This document shows positions 1 to 12,841 of a stretch of DNA of 64,000 nucleotides, piece by piece. Position numbers and translations under genes: made by a program. The notes under the pieces are model-generated. The model saw only the letters and a program-made list of their open reading frames with translations, was not told the DNA's origin and searched no databases. The DNA comes from Caballeronia glebae (GTDB taxonomy: Bacteria; Pseudomonadota; Gammaproteobacteria; Burkholderiales; Burkholderiaceae): NCBI RefSeq assembly GCF_001545035.1, contig NZ_FCOJ02000008.1, positions 112,900-176,899 of the forward strand, in the 5' to 3' direction. The number at the start of each line of letters is the position of its first letter. The first letter of the stretch is position 1.

Positions 1-1149
1 GTGGGGCCGCGCTATTGCCCCTCGATCGAGGACAAGATTCATCGCTTTGCGTCGAAAGATGCTCACCAGATTTTTCTGGAACCGGAAGGGCTGACCACGA
101 ACGAGTTTTATCCGAACGGCATCTCGACGAGCCTTCCGTTTGATGTCCAGCTCGATCTCGTGCGCTCGATGCATGGCTTGGAGCACGCTCATATCCTTCG
201 CCCGGGATACGCGATCGAATACGATTACTTCGATCCGCGTGCGTTGAAGGCGTCGCTTGAAACGAAAGCGATCAATGGCTTGTTTTTCGCCGGACAGATC
301 AACGGAACGACAGGCTACGAAGAGGCCGCCGCGCAAGGTTTGCTCGCGGGCATTAACGCCGGCCTCCAGGTGCAAGGCAAAGACGCGTGGTCGCCGCGCC
401 GCGATCAGGCGTATTTGGGCGTTCTCGTTGATGATCTTGTGACGCGCGGTGTGTCGGAGCCGTATCGAATGTTCACGAGCCGCGCTGAATACCGTCTCTC
501 GCTGCGCGAGGACAACGCAGACATGCGCCTGACGGAGATCGGCCGTGAGTTGGGCGTAATTGATGACGTCCGATGGGACACGTTCAGCCGCAAGCGCGAC
601 GCTGTTTCACGTGAAACACAGCGCCTCCGTTCGACGTGGGTCAATCCCAAGACATTGCCGGCGGAAGAAGCGACCGCATTCCTGGGCAAACCCATCGACC
701 ACGAGTACAGCTTGGCCGATCTCCTGTGCCGTCCGGGTATTTCCTACGACGGAATTTGTGCGTTACGCGACGGCCTATGTGCTCCGGACGCGCCCTTGGC
801 GGACGATCCGGTCCTGGTGAGCCAGATCAAAGAGCAGATTGAGATCGGTGTGAAGTATCAAGGCTACATCGATCGTCAGGCCGATGAGATCGTGCGAAAC
901 GGCGCGCATGAAAACACGCGCTTGCCTGAAGCTCTGGACTACAACGAGGTCCGTGGCCTGTCCTTCGAGGCTCGCCAGAAGCTGATCCAGCACCGACCTG
1001 AAACCATTGGTCAGGCATCGCGTATCTCGGGCATTACGCCGGCCGCGATTTCACTTCTGATGGTGCATCTGAAGCGCGGCGCAGGTCGCCGCGGCCGCAA
1101 CTCAGCCGGCGAGGATTCAGCGACCAGCAATCCGGCGGCGGTTCAATGA
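1..1149 (+). CDS. mnmG: tRNA uridine-5-carboxymethylaminomethyl modification enzyme MnmG (GidA), 5' truncated by window edge
   Basis: MnmG, with MnmE, adds the carboxymethylaminomethyl group at C5 of wobble uridine 34 in several tRNAs, using FAD and a folate donor, in the cytoplasm. The visible 382 residues are the C-terminal part of a protein usually about 630-650 residues long. They begin inside the conserved [11 protein letters not shown] stretch, so the GTG at position 1 is an internal valine codon and not a start. Also present are the conserved segments [33 protein letters not shown] and, near the end, [15 protein letters not shown]. The stop overlaps the rsmG start (ATGA), which is the usual mnmG-rsmG coupling near oriC. 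A parS site lies within the coding sequence at 603-618. Identification is certain; only the missing 5' end limits the entry. Confidence 0.97.
   Translation: MGPRYCPSIEDKIHRFASKDAHQIFLEPEGLTTNEFYPNGISTSLPFDVQLDLVRSMHGLEHAHILRPGYAIEYDYFDPRALKASLETKAINGLFFAGQINGTTGYEEAAAQGLLAGINAGLQVQGKDAWSPRRDQAYLGVLVDDLVTRGVSEPYRMFTSRAEYRLSLREDNADMRLTEIGRELGVIDDVRWDTFSRKRDAVSRETQRLRSTWVNPKTLPAEEATAFLGKPIDHEYSLADLLCRPGISYDGICALRDGLCAPDAPLADDPVLVSQIKEQIEIGVKYQGYIDRQADEIVRNGAHENTRLPEALDYNEVRGLSFEARQKLIQHRPETIGQASRISGITPAAISLLMVHLKRGAGRRGRNSAGEDSATSNPAAVQ
603..618. promoter_or_regulatory. parS: parS centromere site inside mnmG (ParB binding site)
   Basis: The sequence TGTTTCACGTGAAACA is a perfect 16-bp palindrome and matches the universal chromosomal parS consensus for ParB/Spo0J proteins at every position. 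It lies in the mnmG coding sequence about 1.3 kb upstream of parA and 2.1 kb upstream of parB. ParB would load here and spread to form the partition complex acted on by ParA. The site is seen directly; function is inferred from the consensus and the adjacent parAB genes. Confidence 0.93.
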
Positions 1150-1811
1150 CGGAGCGTAACCAATCTTTGCCGGCAACGCTCGAAGAGGGCGCCGCCGCGC
1201 TCGGACTCGCGCTTTCGTCGTCGCAAAGCCAAAAGCTGCTCGATTACGTCGCGCTGCTCGGTAAATGGAACTCCGTCTACAACCTGACGGCGATCCGCGA
1301 CCCGCAGCAGATGATGATCCAGCACATTCTGGACTCTCTCGCGATCGTTCCCGCGGTTTCCGCGCGTAATCCGGCGACAGCGCTGGACGTGGGTTCCGGC
1401 GGCGGTTTACCCGGCATCGTCCTGGCAATCGCACTCCCGGATTTGCGTGTCACGCTGAACGACATCGTTCACAAGAAAAGCGCTTTTCAGTCGCAGGCGA
1501 AGGTGCAGTTAGGTCTGAACAATCTATCTGTCGTGACGGGGCGTGTTGAGAGTTTACGTCCGGGTATCGAAGTACCGGAAAAATTCGATGTAATCGTGTC
1601 TCGTGCTTTCGCAGAGCTCTCCGATTTCGTTACACTTGCGCGTCATCTGGTTGCGGACAAGGGGCGGATTCTGGCAATGAAAGGCGTAAAGCCCGACGCC
1701 GAAGCCGCACGAGTGCCGGCGGGCGCCACGGTGCTTGGCATCGAGCGTCTGAACGTGCCGATGCTCGACGCCGAGCGGCATCTCGTCGAGATTGCCGTGG
1801 AGCCGTTATGA
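1146..1811 (+). CDS. rsmG: 16S rRNA (guanine(527)-N7)-methyltransferase RsmG (GidB)
   Basis: RsmG methylates N7 of G527 in 16S rRNA with SAM as donor; loss in many bacteria gives low-level streptomycin resistance. The 221-residue protein has the expected Rossmann SAM-binding motif [10 protein letters not shown] at about residues 81-90, preceded by the family segment [16 protein letters not shown] (about 38-53) and an HILDSLA block. Length is slightly over the 207 residues of the E. coli protein. The ATG overlaps the mnmG stop by four bases (ATGA), so translation is probably coupled. A 77-base gap follows before parA, with no clear terminator, so mnmG-rsmG-parA-parB may be one transcript. Confidence 0.97.
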   Translation: MTERNQSLPATLEEGAAALGLALSSSQSQKLLDYVALLGKWNSVYNLTAIRDPQQMMIQHILDSLAIVPAVSARNPATALDVGSGGGLPGIVLAIALPDLRVTLNDIVHKKSAFQSQAKVQLGLNNLSVVTGRVESLRPGIEVPEKFDVIVSRAFAELSDFVTLARHLVADKGRILAMKGVKPDAEAARVPAGATVLGIERLNVPMLDAERHLVEIAVEPL

Positions 1812-1888
1812 CGGTCCGTTGAAGAGTTTTCATCCGCCATTCCAGGCATGCTGATCTTCTGACAGCGAAGAAACGAGGACACAAAACG

Positions 1889-2668
1889 ATGGCAAAAATC
1901 TTCTGCGTCGCAAATCAGAAGGGCGGCGTTGGAAAGACCACGACAGCGGTCAATCTCGCGGCGAGCCTCGCGGGGCTGGGTCAGCGCGTGCTGCTGATCG
2001 ACCTTGATCCGCAGGGCAACGCGACGATGGGTAGCGGCATCGACAAGTCAGCGTGCGAGAACACCGTCTACGAAGTGCTCGTCGATGGCGTGACACTGCG
2101 CGAGGCGCGCACGCGTCCGGAGGCGCTCGGTTACGACGTGCTGCCGGCCAACCGCGAACTCGCGGGGGCAGAGGTCGAACTCGTGGGTGTGGAGAACCGC
2201 GAGCGCATCCTTCGTGCCGCCATCGCCGAAGTAGTCGATGACTATGACTTTGTGCTGATCGATTGCCCGCCGGCGCTTTCGCTGCTGACGCTCAACGCGT
2301 TGTGCGCGGCGCACGGCGTGGTAATTCCGATGCAGTGCGAATACTTCGCGCTGGAAGGGCTCTCGGACCTCGTCAACACGATCAAGCAGGTTCACGCGAA
2401 TCTGAATCGCGACTTGAAAGTCATCGGCCTGCTGCGCGTCATGTTCGATCCTCGGATCACGTTACAACAACAAGTGTCGGATCAATTGAAAGAGCACTTC
2501 GGCAGCAAATTGTTCGATGTGGTGATCCCGCGCAACGTGCGTCTTGCCGAGGCGCCGAGCTACGGGCTGCCGGGCGTCGTGTTCGACAAGTCGTCGCGCG
2601 GTGCCCAGGCATATATCCAGTTCGGCACGGAAATGATCGAGCGTGTGCGCGCGCTCGACGTCAACTAA
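1889..2668 (+). CDS. parA: Chromosome partitioning ATPase ParA (Soj family)
   Basis: ParA is the Walker-type ATPase of the chromosomal ParABS system; its ATP-dependent nonspecific DNA binding and ParB-stimulated hydrolysis move the ParB-parS complex. The 259-residue protein starts MAKIFCVANQKGGVGKTT, giving a deviant Walker A with signature lysine at residues 11-18. It has the DLDPQGNAT box near residue 40 and the DCPPALSLLTLNAL Walker B region. The length and the lack of an N-terminal HTH extension mark it as the short chromosomal Soj type rather than a plasmid P1-type ParA. A GAGGA sequence precedes the ATG. parB follows after 44 bases. Confidence 0.97.
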   Translation: MAKIFCVANQKGGVGKTTTAVNLAASLAGLGQRVLLIDLDPQGNATMGSGIDKSACENTVYEVLVDGVTLREARTRPEALGYDVLPANRELAGAEVELVGVENRERILRAAIAEVVDDYDFVLIDCPPALSLLTLNALCAAHGVVIPMQCEYFALEGLSDLVNTIKQVHANLNRDLKVIGLLRVMFDPRITLQQQVSDQLKEHFGSKLFDVVIPRNVRLAEAPSYGLPGVVFDKSSRGAQAYIQFGTEMIERVRALDVN

Positions 2669-2712
2669 GCAAACCCACTCGATGCGGCAGGAACGCCGAT
2701 GGAGGAACCGAA

Positions 2713-3615
2713 ATGAGCGCTGTAATGAAGAAGAAGGGTTTGGGCCGAGGCCTGGATGCATTGCTCGGCGGCAGCGTCGACATTACGGAAGCCGTGCGCG
2801 GTGAGGGCGCACCCTCGGTGTTGCCGCTCGACAAGTTGCAGGCCGGCAAGTATCAGCCGCGCACGCGCATGGACGAGGGCGCACTTCAGGAACTCGCGGC
2901 GAGCATCCGCGCGCAAGGGCTGATGCAACCGATCCTCGTGCGCTCCGTCGGCGGCGATCGCTATGAAATCATCGCGGGCGAGCGACGTTTCCGCGCCGCG
3001 CGCCTCGCCGGTCTCGACGAAGTTCCGGTACTCGTCAAGAACGTGCCGGATCAGGCCGCGGCCGCGATGGCGCTGATCGAAAATATCCAGCGGGAGGACC
3101 TGAATCCGCTGGAAGAGGCACAGGGCATCCAGCGCCTGCTCGACGAGTTCAGTTTCACGCACGAACAGGCAGCCGAGGCAGTCGGCCGCTCGCGCAGCGC
3201 CGTGTCGAACCTACTGCGTCTTTTGAACCTCGCCACGCCCGTCCAGACGATGCTCCTCGCCGGCGACCTCGACATGGGCCACGCACGCGCGCTGCTCGCC
3301 GTCGACGCGGCTACCCAGATCCAGCTGGCCAATCACGTCGTCAATCGCCGCTTGTCGGTGCGTGAAACGGAGCGTCTCGTCGCGGCGACGACCAAGGAAG
3401 CGCCTGCGACAAAAGCGCGCGCCGCAAACGACGGCGGACGTGATACGCGTCGTCTGGAAGAAGAGCTGTCGGATCTGCTTTCGGCCAACGTGAAGATCAA
3501 GCTGGGCGGAAGAGGGCGCGGCAAAGTCACCATCGATTTCGGCGATCTCGACTCGCTCGAAGGCATTCTGACGAAGCTGCGCGGCAGCATCGAAATGCCG
3601 ACTCCCACGGTCTGA
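2713..3615 (+). CDS. parB: Chromosome partitioning protein ParB (Spo0J family)
   Basis: ParB binds parS, hydrolyses CTP to slide and spread on DNA, and activates ParA. The 300-residue protein begins MSAVMKKKGLGRGLDALLGG, the basic N-terminal motif that contacts ParA. The ParB/Srx CTP-binding core follows, with QPILVR and the GERRFRAARLAGL box near residues 90-100, then ENIQREDLNPLEEAQ and a helix-turn-helix region (EAVGRSRSAVSNLLRLL). The start at 2713 is chosen because GGAGGA lies just upstream; the frame stays open further upstream without homology. The cognate parS site is in mnmG at 603-618. Confidence 0.97.
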   Translation: MSAVMKKKGLGRGLDALLGGSVDITEAVRGEGAPSVLPLDKLQAGKYQPRTRMDEGALQELAASIRAQGLMQPILVRSVGGDRYEIIAGERRFRAARLAGLDEVPVLVKNVPDQAAAAMALIENIQREDLNPLEEAQGIQRLLDEFSFTHEQAAEAVGRSRSAVSNLLRLLNLATPVQTMLLAGDLDMGHARALLAVDAATQIQLANHVVNRRLSVRETERLVAATTKEAPATKARAANDGGRDTRRLEEELSDLLSANVKIKLGGRGRGKVTIDFGDLDSLEGILTKLRGSIEMPTPTV

Positions 3616-3627
3616 TTCACGCGCATC

Positions 3628-4764
3628 TTGTCCGAATTCGACGTTAAACGCACACGCTCCGACTTTCTCGCGCGTATCTGGAGAGCCGTCTCGAAAGAGC
3701 CGGTTCTCGCGATCCTCGTCTTCGCGTTCGTCGTGCTCCAGATCGCCCATCCACGGCCTTGGATGTCGCTGCCCGGTCTCGTCGACTGGCAGACAGTGCT
3801 CACGCTCGCCGGTCTCCTGATCCTGACCAAAGCCATCGAATTGTCAGGATTCCTGATGTGGGCCGCGCATCGGCTAGTGCACCACATTCACGGCGAGCGC
3901 ACCCTGGCGCTGCTGCTCGTGGCGCTCGCCGCGGGTCTCTCGACCGTGCTGACCAACGACGTCGCGCTTTTTGCCGTCGTGCCGCTCGCCTTGTCGTTGC
4001 ACAAACTCGCGCCCTTGCCGATCAAACGACTCGTCATCGTGATCGCGCTCGCGGTCAACGCAGGCTCGATTCTCACGCCGCTCGGCAATCCCCAGAACCT
4101 GTTCCTCTGGCAGACGAGCGGCGTCGGCTTCCCGGCCTTCGTGTGGGCGATGCTGCCGCTGTGCGCCGCGTTGATGGCGCTGCTCGGCATTGTCACGTTC
4201 GCCATGTTCCGTGCCGAGCCGCTCGATTTGTCCGGCGATGCCGACGAGCATCGCGTCGATCGCGTGCTGTGCGGCGTGAGCGTGCTCGCATTCGCGGCGT
4301 TCGTGGCGCTCGCCGATGCGCATCATGCCGGCCCCGCGCTCGCCGTCCTCGCGCTCGTCTTCTTGTTATGGCGCCGTGAGGTCGTCTTCAAGATTGACTG
4401 GCTTTTGCTGCTCATCTTCGTGATGATGTTCATCGTGCTGCGCAGCGCGGCTGCGTTGCCGTCGATTCACGCCGGCATTGCTCATATCGGCGTCGGCACA
4501 CCGATGCGCGCGTATGCGGCGGGCGCCTTGCTGTCGCAGGCGATCAGCAACGTGCCGGCGGCCATCGTGCTTGCGGAATTCTCCAAAGACTGGCGTGCGC
4601 TCGCGTTCGGCGTGAGCGTGGGTGGTTTCGGCATCGCGATCGGCTCGCTGGCGAATCTCATCGCCGTCCGGCTCTCGGGTGAAAAGGGCATGTGGATGCC
4701 ATTTCACATGGTGTCGATCCCATTCTGGATCGTGGCAATGGCAATCGGTTGGGCGCTTATTTGA
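3628..4764 (+). CDS. ArsB/NhaD/SLC13-type anion permease
   Basis: This is a polytopic inner-membrane protein of 378 residues with around ten hydrophobic segments. Two motifs identify the ion-transporter superfamily that includes ArsB, NhaD and SLC13/CitM: STVLTNDVALFAVVPLAL (about residues 110-127) and NAGSILTPLGNPQNLFLW (about 147-164). The substrate cannot be read from sequence; anion/sodium or anion/proton transport is the family role. The only in-frame start that avoids parB is a TTG at 3628, 12 bases after the parB stop, with no good Shine-Dalgarno, so translation probably depends on coupling to parB. Start confidence is low; family confidence is high. Confidence 0.82.
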   Translation: MSEFDVKRTRSDFLARIWRAVSKEPVLAILVFAFVVLQIAHPRPWMSLPGLVDWQTVLTLAGLLILTKAIELSGFLMWAAHRLVHHIHGERTLALLLVALAAGLSTVLTNDVALFAVVPLALSLHKLAPLPIKRLVIVIALAVNAGSILTPLGNPQNLFLWQTSGVGFPAFVWAMLPLCAALMALLGIVTFAMFRAEPLDLSGDADEHRVDRVLCGVSVLAFAAFVALADAHHAGPALAVLALVFLLWRREVVFKIDWLLLLIFVMMFIVLRSAAALPSIHAGIAHIGVGTPMRAYAAGALLSQAISNVPAAIVLAEFSKDWRALAFGVSVGGFGIAIGSLANLIAVRLSGEKGMWMPFHMVSIPFWIVAMAIGWALI

Positions 4765-4798
4765 CGCTCGGCCGGGGCTCCGGCATCGGCTGAAAATC

Positions 4799-4839
4799 TC
4801 CTTGCAATTGCAAGGAAAGTCTCGCTTTTGAGACCGATT
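4799..4839 (+). terminator. Palindrome and weak terminator-like hairpin between the permease gene and the atp promoter
   Basis: Positions 4799-4816 are a perfect 18-base palindrome, TCCTTGCAATTGCAAGGA. Directly after it GTCTC (4819-4823) pairs with GAGAC (4830-4834) across a 6-base loop and is followed by CGATTTTT. The second hairpin has only a 5-bp core, so termination of the parAB-permease transcript here is plausible but not strong. The palindrome could instead be a protein-binding site. Confidence 0.4.
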
Positions 4840-4879
4840 TTTAAGGTTCGTTTCCGTGGTTTTTGACGCGCCTAAACTA

Positions 4880-4908
4880 TTGAATCTGTGACAACAATCG
4901 CTTACAAT
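4880..4908 (+). promoter_or_regulatory. sigma70-type promoter of the atp operon
   Basis: TTGAAT at 4880-4885 and TACAAT at 4903-4908 are separated by exactly 17 bases, a near-consensus housekeeping promoter about 90 bases upstream of atpI. It is the best promoter in the 230-base gap before the operon. Seen in sequence; activity is inferred. Confidence 0.68.
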
Positions 4909-4996
4909 CGCCCGGATTTATCAGCTAGGCCACCTCGAAAGCGCAGCGAAAGCGCAGGGTGATTTTCCCGGACTTTTGGTGGAAGGTGGGAACACG

Positions 4997-5521
4997 GTGC
5001 GAGAGGAAAATCGAGCGCCGGACGCTCACGCAACCGGCGATGAAAACGCCCCCGGAAATCAGCCGCGCCGTTCGTCGAGCGAGTCGTGGGATGCCGAAGC
5101 GCAAGATAACAATATCGTTCCGCTCACGCGGGACCAGGCACAAAAGCTGTTTGGGCCCGAGGTGAGTCGTCCATCGCGTGTCACGCCGTTCAAGGTGGTG
5201 GCAGCGCAAATGGTTTTGTCCCTGGGTGCGACGCTACTGTGGTGGCTGTTCTACAAGCCGCCGGGCGATGCTGCGCTGTCCGCATTTCTGGGGGGAGCAA
5301 TCTGCTGGGTGCCGAGCGCCTTGTTCGCCTCGCGTCTGAAGGCAAAGAGCGGCGCGGAGACGATCATGAGTTGGATGATCGGCGAGGCGCTCAAGATGGG
5401 AGCGACGATCGCCATGTTCGTGGCGGTCGCGTACTGGTACAAGAGCGCGTTGTGGTTGCCGCTGCTCGTCACGTACATCGTCGCTCTGAAGACTTACTGG
5501 GTTGCAATGGCGCTTCGGTGA
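4997..5521 (+). CDS. atpI: ATP synthase accessory protein I (AtpI)
   Basis: AtpI is a small membrane protein encoded at the head of atp operons that assists c-ring assembly or Mg2+ handling; it is not part of the final enzyme. The product is about 174 residues. It has a long hydrophilic, poorly conserved N-terminus (about 70 residues) and then four hydrophobic segments, starting at VVAAQMVLSLGATLLWWLF and ending near the C-terminus. The GTG at 4997 is preferred because GGAAGGTGGG lies 6 bases upstream; the in-frame TTG (4976) and GTG (4979) have no ribosome binding site. Position directly before atpB supports the call. Confidence 0.85.
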   Translation: MREENRAPDAHATGDENAPGNQPRRSSSESWDAEAQDNNIVPLTRDQAQKLFGPEVSRPSRVTPFKVVAAQMVLSLGATLLWWLFYKPPGDAALSAFLGGAICWVPSALFASRLKAKSGAETIMSWMIGEALKMGATIAMFVAVAYWYKSALWLPLLVTYIVALKTYWVAMALR

Positions 5522-5698
5522 CGATTCTTGACGTCACAGGTAAGTGCCCGCAGCGCGGGTTGTAAGTAGCATCACATATGAACAGGTGCGGACCGTGTAC
5601 CGCACCCGGACCTCTCGACCCGGAGCCGCAACGCGAAGCGGTGGCTCGGAGACGACAGGCAGCGAAAGATTTTTGACAATTTGGGTGGCTTTAACGAT

Positions 5699-6909
<1,211 letters not shown>

Positions 6910-7042
6910 GGTTCCTCGGAACTGTGCGTCTGACTTTTAAAGACGCCTGAACGGAACGGGTGAGGCGCTGATCGAGCTCAACAAGCCGATGAGCGCCTTT
7001 TAACCGTTTCACCTCCGATCAAGCAACGTTTAAGGAAACACC

Positions 7043-7513
7043 GTGAATCTCAACGCAACCCTGTTTGCGCAAATGGTCGTGTTTCTGATCCTCGCGTGGT
7101 TCACGATGAAGTTCGTGTGGCCGCCGTTGATCAACGCCCTCGACGAGCGCTCGAAAAAGATTGCCGATGGCCTCGCCGCCGCCGACAAGGGCAAAGCGGA
7201 ACTCGAAGCAGCGCACAAGCGTGTCGACCAGGAACTCGCGCAAGCGCGCAACGACGGCCAGCAACGCATCGCCGACGCCGAGAAGCGCGCCGCCGCAGTC
7301 GCAGAAGAAATCAAGGCCAACGCCCAGGCCGAAGCCGCGCGCATCGTCGCGCAAGCCAAGGCGGACGCCGACCAGCAAGTCGTGAAGGCTCGCGAAACGC
7401 TGCGTGGCGAAGTCGCGGCGCTGGCTGTGAAAGGCGCTGAGCAGATTCTGAAGCGCGAAGTCGATCAGAAGGCTCATGCCGATCTGCTGAATCAACTCAA
7501 AACCGAGCTCTGA
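7043..7513 (+). CDS. atpF: ATP synthase Fo subunit b
   Basis: Subunit b dimerises as the peripheral stalk linking subunit a to the F1 head. The 156-residue protein has one N-terminal membrane helix (about residues 5-25, [14 protein letters not shown]) followed by a long alanine/lysine/glutamate-rich coiled coil, the standard architecture and length. Translation starts at GTG 7043 after TAAGGAAACACC. The stop is 2 bases before the atpH start. Confidence 0.96.
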   Translation: MNLNATLFAQMVVFLILAWFTMKFVWPPLINALDERSKKIADGLAAADKGKAELEAAHKRVDQELAQARNDGQQRIADAEKRAAAVAEEIKANAQAEAARIVAQAKADADQQVVKARETLRGEVAALAVKGAEQILKREVDQKAHADLLNQLKTEL

Positions 7514-7515
7514 TC

Positions 7516-8058
7516 ATGGCCGAACTTGCAACCATCGCTCGTCCTTACGCAGAAGCGCTGTTCCGCGTAGCCGAAACCGGCGATCTCGCGGGCTGGTCCA
7601 CCTTCGTCGAGGAGTTGGCACAGGTTGCGCGTCTGCCCGAAGTGGAAACGGTCGCTTCGAGCCCGAAGGTGAGCCGCCAGCAAATCGTCGATCTCCTGCT
7701 CGTCGCAGTGAAATCGCCGCTCGCGCAGAGTAATGCTCAGGCGAAGAACTTTGTCGGCATGCTTGTCGAGAATCATCGACTCTCGCTGCTGCCGGAAATC
7801 GCCGTCCAGTTCGACGAATTGAAGAACGCCCGTGAAGGTGCTGCCGATGTTCACATCGTGAGCGCATTCCCCCTCGAAGGCGAACAGTTGAACGACCTCG
7901 TTGCTAGCCTCGAACGCAAGTTCCAGCGCAAGCTGAAAGCGGACGTCGAAGTCGATCAGTCGCTGATCGGCGGCGTTCGCGTGACGGTTGGCGACGAAGT
8001 GCTCGATACCTCGGTCCGCGCGCGCCTCGCCAGCATGCAGACGGCTCTGACCGCCTAA
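7516..8058 (+). CDS. atpH: ATP synthase F1 subunit delta
   Basis: Delta (OSCP) joins the top of the alpha3beta3 head to the b-subunit stalk. The 180-residue protein begins [20 protein letters not shown], the typical delta N-terminal helical domain, and carries the C-terminal motif [21 protein letters not shown] that defines the family. It starts 2 bases after the atpF stop with a poor Shine-Dalgarno, so it is probably translationally coupled to atpF. Confidence 0.96.
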   Translation: MAELATIARPYAEALFRVAETGDLAGWSTFVEELAQVARLPEVETVASSPKVSRQQIVDLLLVAVKSPLAQSNAQAKNFVGMLVENHRLSLLPEIAVQFDELKNAREGAADVHIVSAFPLEGEQLNDLVASLERKFQRKLKADVEVDQSLIGGVRVTVGDEVLDTSVRARLASMQTALTA

Positions 8059-8126
8059 ACGTTTATTAGGCGATCAACCCGTGTCTCTAGCTGGCACGCA
8101 ACAGAATTGACTATCAGGAGCGAATA

Positions 8127-9668
<1,542 letters not shown>

Positions 9669-9732
9669 TCGGGATAGAGAAGTAACGCGCGATGTCATCG
9701 GGCATCGCGCGGCTTCGATCAAGGAGTAAGCA

Positions 9733-10617
9733 ATGGCTGGAATGAAGGAAATTCGCGGCAAGATCAAGAGCGTGCAGAACACGCGCAAGATCACGAAAGC
9801 GATGGAAATGGTCGCCGCATCGAAGATGCGCCGTGCCCAGGAACGCATGCGTTCCGCCCGTCCGTATGCCGATAAGGTCCGCGCGATCGCATCGCACATG
9901 AGCAAGGCGAACCCGGAGTATCGCCATCCGTTCATGGTCGAGAACAAGGGCGCGAAGACGGCCGGCCTGATCCTTGTCACGACCGACAAGGGTCTGTGCG
10001 GCGGCATGAACACGAACATCCTGCGTGCGTCGCTCGTCAAGATCAAGGAACTCGATCAGAGCGGTGTCCAGCTCGAGGCTTCGGCGATCGGCGGCAAGGG
10101 GCTCGGCTTCCTGACTCGCCTGAAGGCCAAGGTCGTGTCGCAAGTCACGCAATTGGGCGACACGCCGCATCTGGAAAAGCTGATCGGCGCGATCAAGGTG
10201 CAGCTCGACCTGTATTCGGAAGGCAAGATCAACGCGGTGTACCTCGCGTACACGCGCTTCATCAACACGATGAAGCAGGAAGCGGTGATCGAGCAGTTGC
10301 TGCCGCTGTCGGTGGATGATTTCGACGCGAAGGACGAAGACGGCGTTACTCCGAAGACCTCGTGGGATTACATCTACGAGCCGGACGCGCAAAGCGTGGT
10401 GGACGAGCTTCTCGTTCGCTACGTCGAAGCGCTCGTCTATCAGGCGGTCGCGGAAAACATGGCGTCGGAGCAATCCGCGCGCATGGTCGCGATGAAAGCC
10501 GCGTCGGACAACGCGAAGACCGTGATCAACGAACTGCAGCTCGTGTACAACAAGAGCCGCCAGGCCGCGATTACGAAGGAATTGTCGGAAATCGTCGGCG
10601 GCGCCGCAGCGGTCTGA
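9733..10617 (+). CDS. atpG: ATP synthase F1 subunit gamma
   Basis: Gamma is the central rotor shaft. The 294-residue protein starts [36 protein letters not shown], the near-invariant N-terminal helix, and ends with the C-terminal coiled-coil partner helix ([14 protein letters not shown] region, here [20 protein letters not shown]). The Rossmann-like middle contains [19 protein letters not shown] lies 7 bases before the ATG. Between atpA and atpG there is only a 64-base spacer. Confidence 0.97.
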   Translation: MAGMKEIRGKIKSVQNTRKITKAMEMVAASKMRRAQERMRSARPYADKVRAIASHMSKANPEYRHPFMVENKGAKTAGLILVTTDKGLCGGMNTNILRASLVKIKELDQSGVQLEASAIGGKGLGFLTRLKAKVVSQVTQLGDTPHLEKLIGAIKVQLDLYSEGKINAVYLAYTRFINTMKQEAVIEQLLPLSVDDFDAKDEDGVTPKTSWDYIYEPDAQSVVDELLVRYVEALVYQAVAENMASEQSARMVAMKAASDNAKTVINELQLVYNKSRQAAITKELSEIVGGAAAV

Positions 10618-10634
10618 TTTTGCTGACCGCGTGA

Positions 10635-12056
<1,422 letters not shown>

Positions 12057-12134
12057 AGGTCGGGTGTTTTTCCAGAGGACGCCAGCGCGAAGCGTTGGCG
12101 TTCACGAATGACACTGACCCAGGAGTCGACACAA

Positions 12135-12560
12135 ATGGCAACCATCAAGGTAGACGTCGTCAGCGCGGAAGAGCAGATCTTCTCGGGCCAGGCGAAGTTC
12201 GTCGCGCTGCCGGGCGAAGCGGGTGAGCTGGGCATTCTGCCGGGCCACACGCCGCTCATCACGCGCATTCGTCCGGGCGCGGTGCGCATCGAGGCGGAAG
12301 ACGGCTCGGAAGAGTTCGTGTTCGTGGCCGGCGGGATTCTCGAAATCCAGCCGGGCGTCGTGACCGTGCTCGCCGATACCGCCATCCGCGGCGCCGATCT
12401 CGACGAAGCGAAGGCAGAGCAGGCGAAGAAGCGTGCCGAGGAAGTGATTCAGAACAACACCTCGGAGCTTGAGTACGCGACCGCGCAAGCGGAACTCGCA
12501 TACGCAACGGCTCAACTCGCGGCGATCCAGCGTCTGCGCAAGGCGCACGCGAAGCACTAA
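12135..12560 (+). CDS. atpC: ATP synthase F1 subunit epsilon
   Basis: Epsilon is the rotor subunit that couples to the c-ring and can inhibit hydrolysis. The 141-residue protein has the N-terminal beta-sandwich ([34 protein letters not shown]) and the C-terminal two-helix region rich in Ala, Glu and Lys. The frame is open to an ATG at 12108, but ATG 12135 has AGGAG at 12121-12125 and matches the family N-terminus. It is the last atp gene; a strong terminator follows at 12601. Confidence 0.96.
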   Translation: MATIKVDVVSAEEQIFSGQAKFVALPGEAGELGILPGHTPLITRIRPGAVRIEAEDGSEEFVFVAGGILEIQPGVVTVLADTAIRGADLDEAKAEQAKKRAEEVIQNNTSELEYATAQAELAYATAQLAAIQRLRKAHAKH

Positions 12561-12600
12561 GCGAGCGACGCGCCTCAAGCAGCGTTCAGCAGTTCAAAAG

Positions 12601-12627
12601 AAGCAGCCTTCGGGCTGCTTTTTTTTT
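12601..12627 (+). terminator. Rho-independent terminator of the atp operon
   Basis: AAGCAGCC (12601-12608), a TTCG tetraloop, GGCTGCTT (12613-12620) and seven further T residues make a textbook intrinsic terminator 40 bases after the atpC stop. Confidence 0.95.
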
Positions 12628-12841
12628 ATGCTCCTAATCGGCAAATCGCGCGGGTAAATCTGCATATCGGTTATGTGGCGCTCACGCCATTTTGGGTAAG
12701 CCATTGATTCGAGGCGTGTTTTGGCGACTGCGTGAAACCCGCATTGCGGGGAAACACTCAATGCCCGCACGCGCCTTGCGATGCACAATGGCCTCCAATC
12801 AGCCTTCATCGGGCGGCGATTCACATTGGCGGAGACCATCG

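Noticed and set aside
1..3. GTG at position 1 as a start of mnmG
   Set aside because: It is the codon for a conserved residue inside MnmG; the gene continues to the left of the window.
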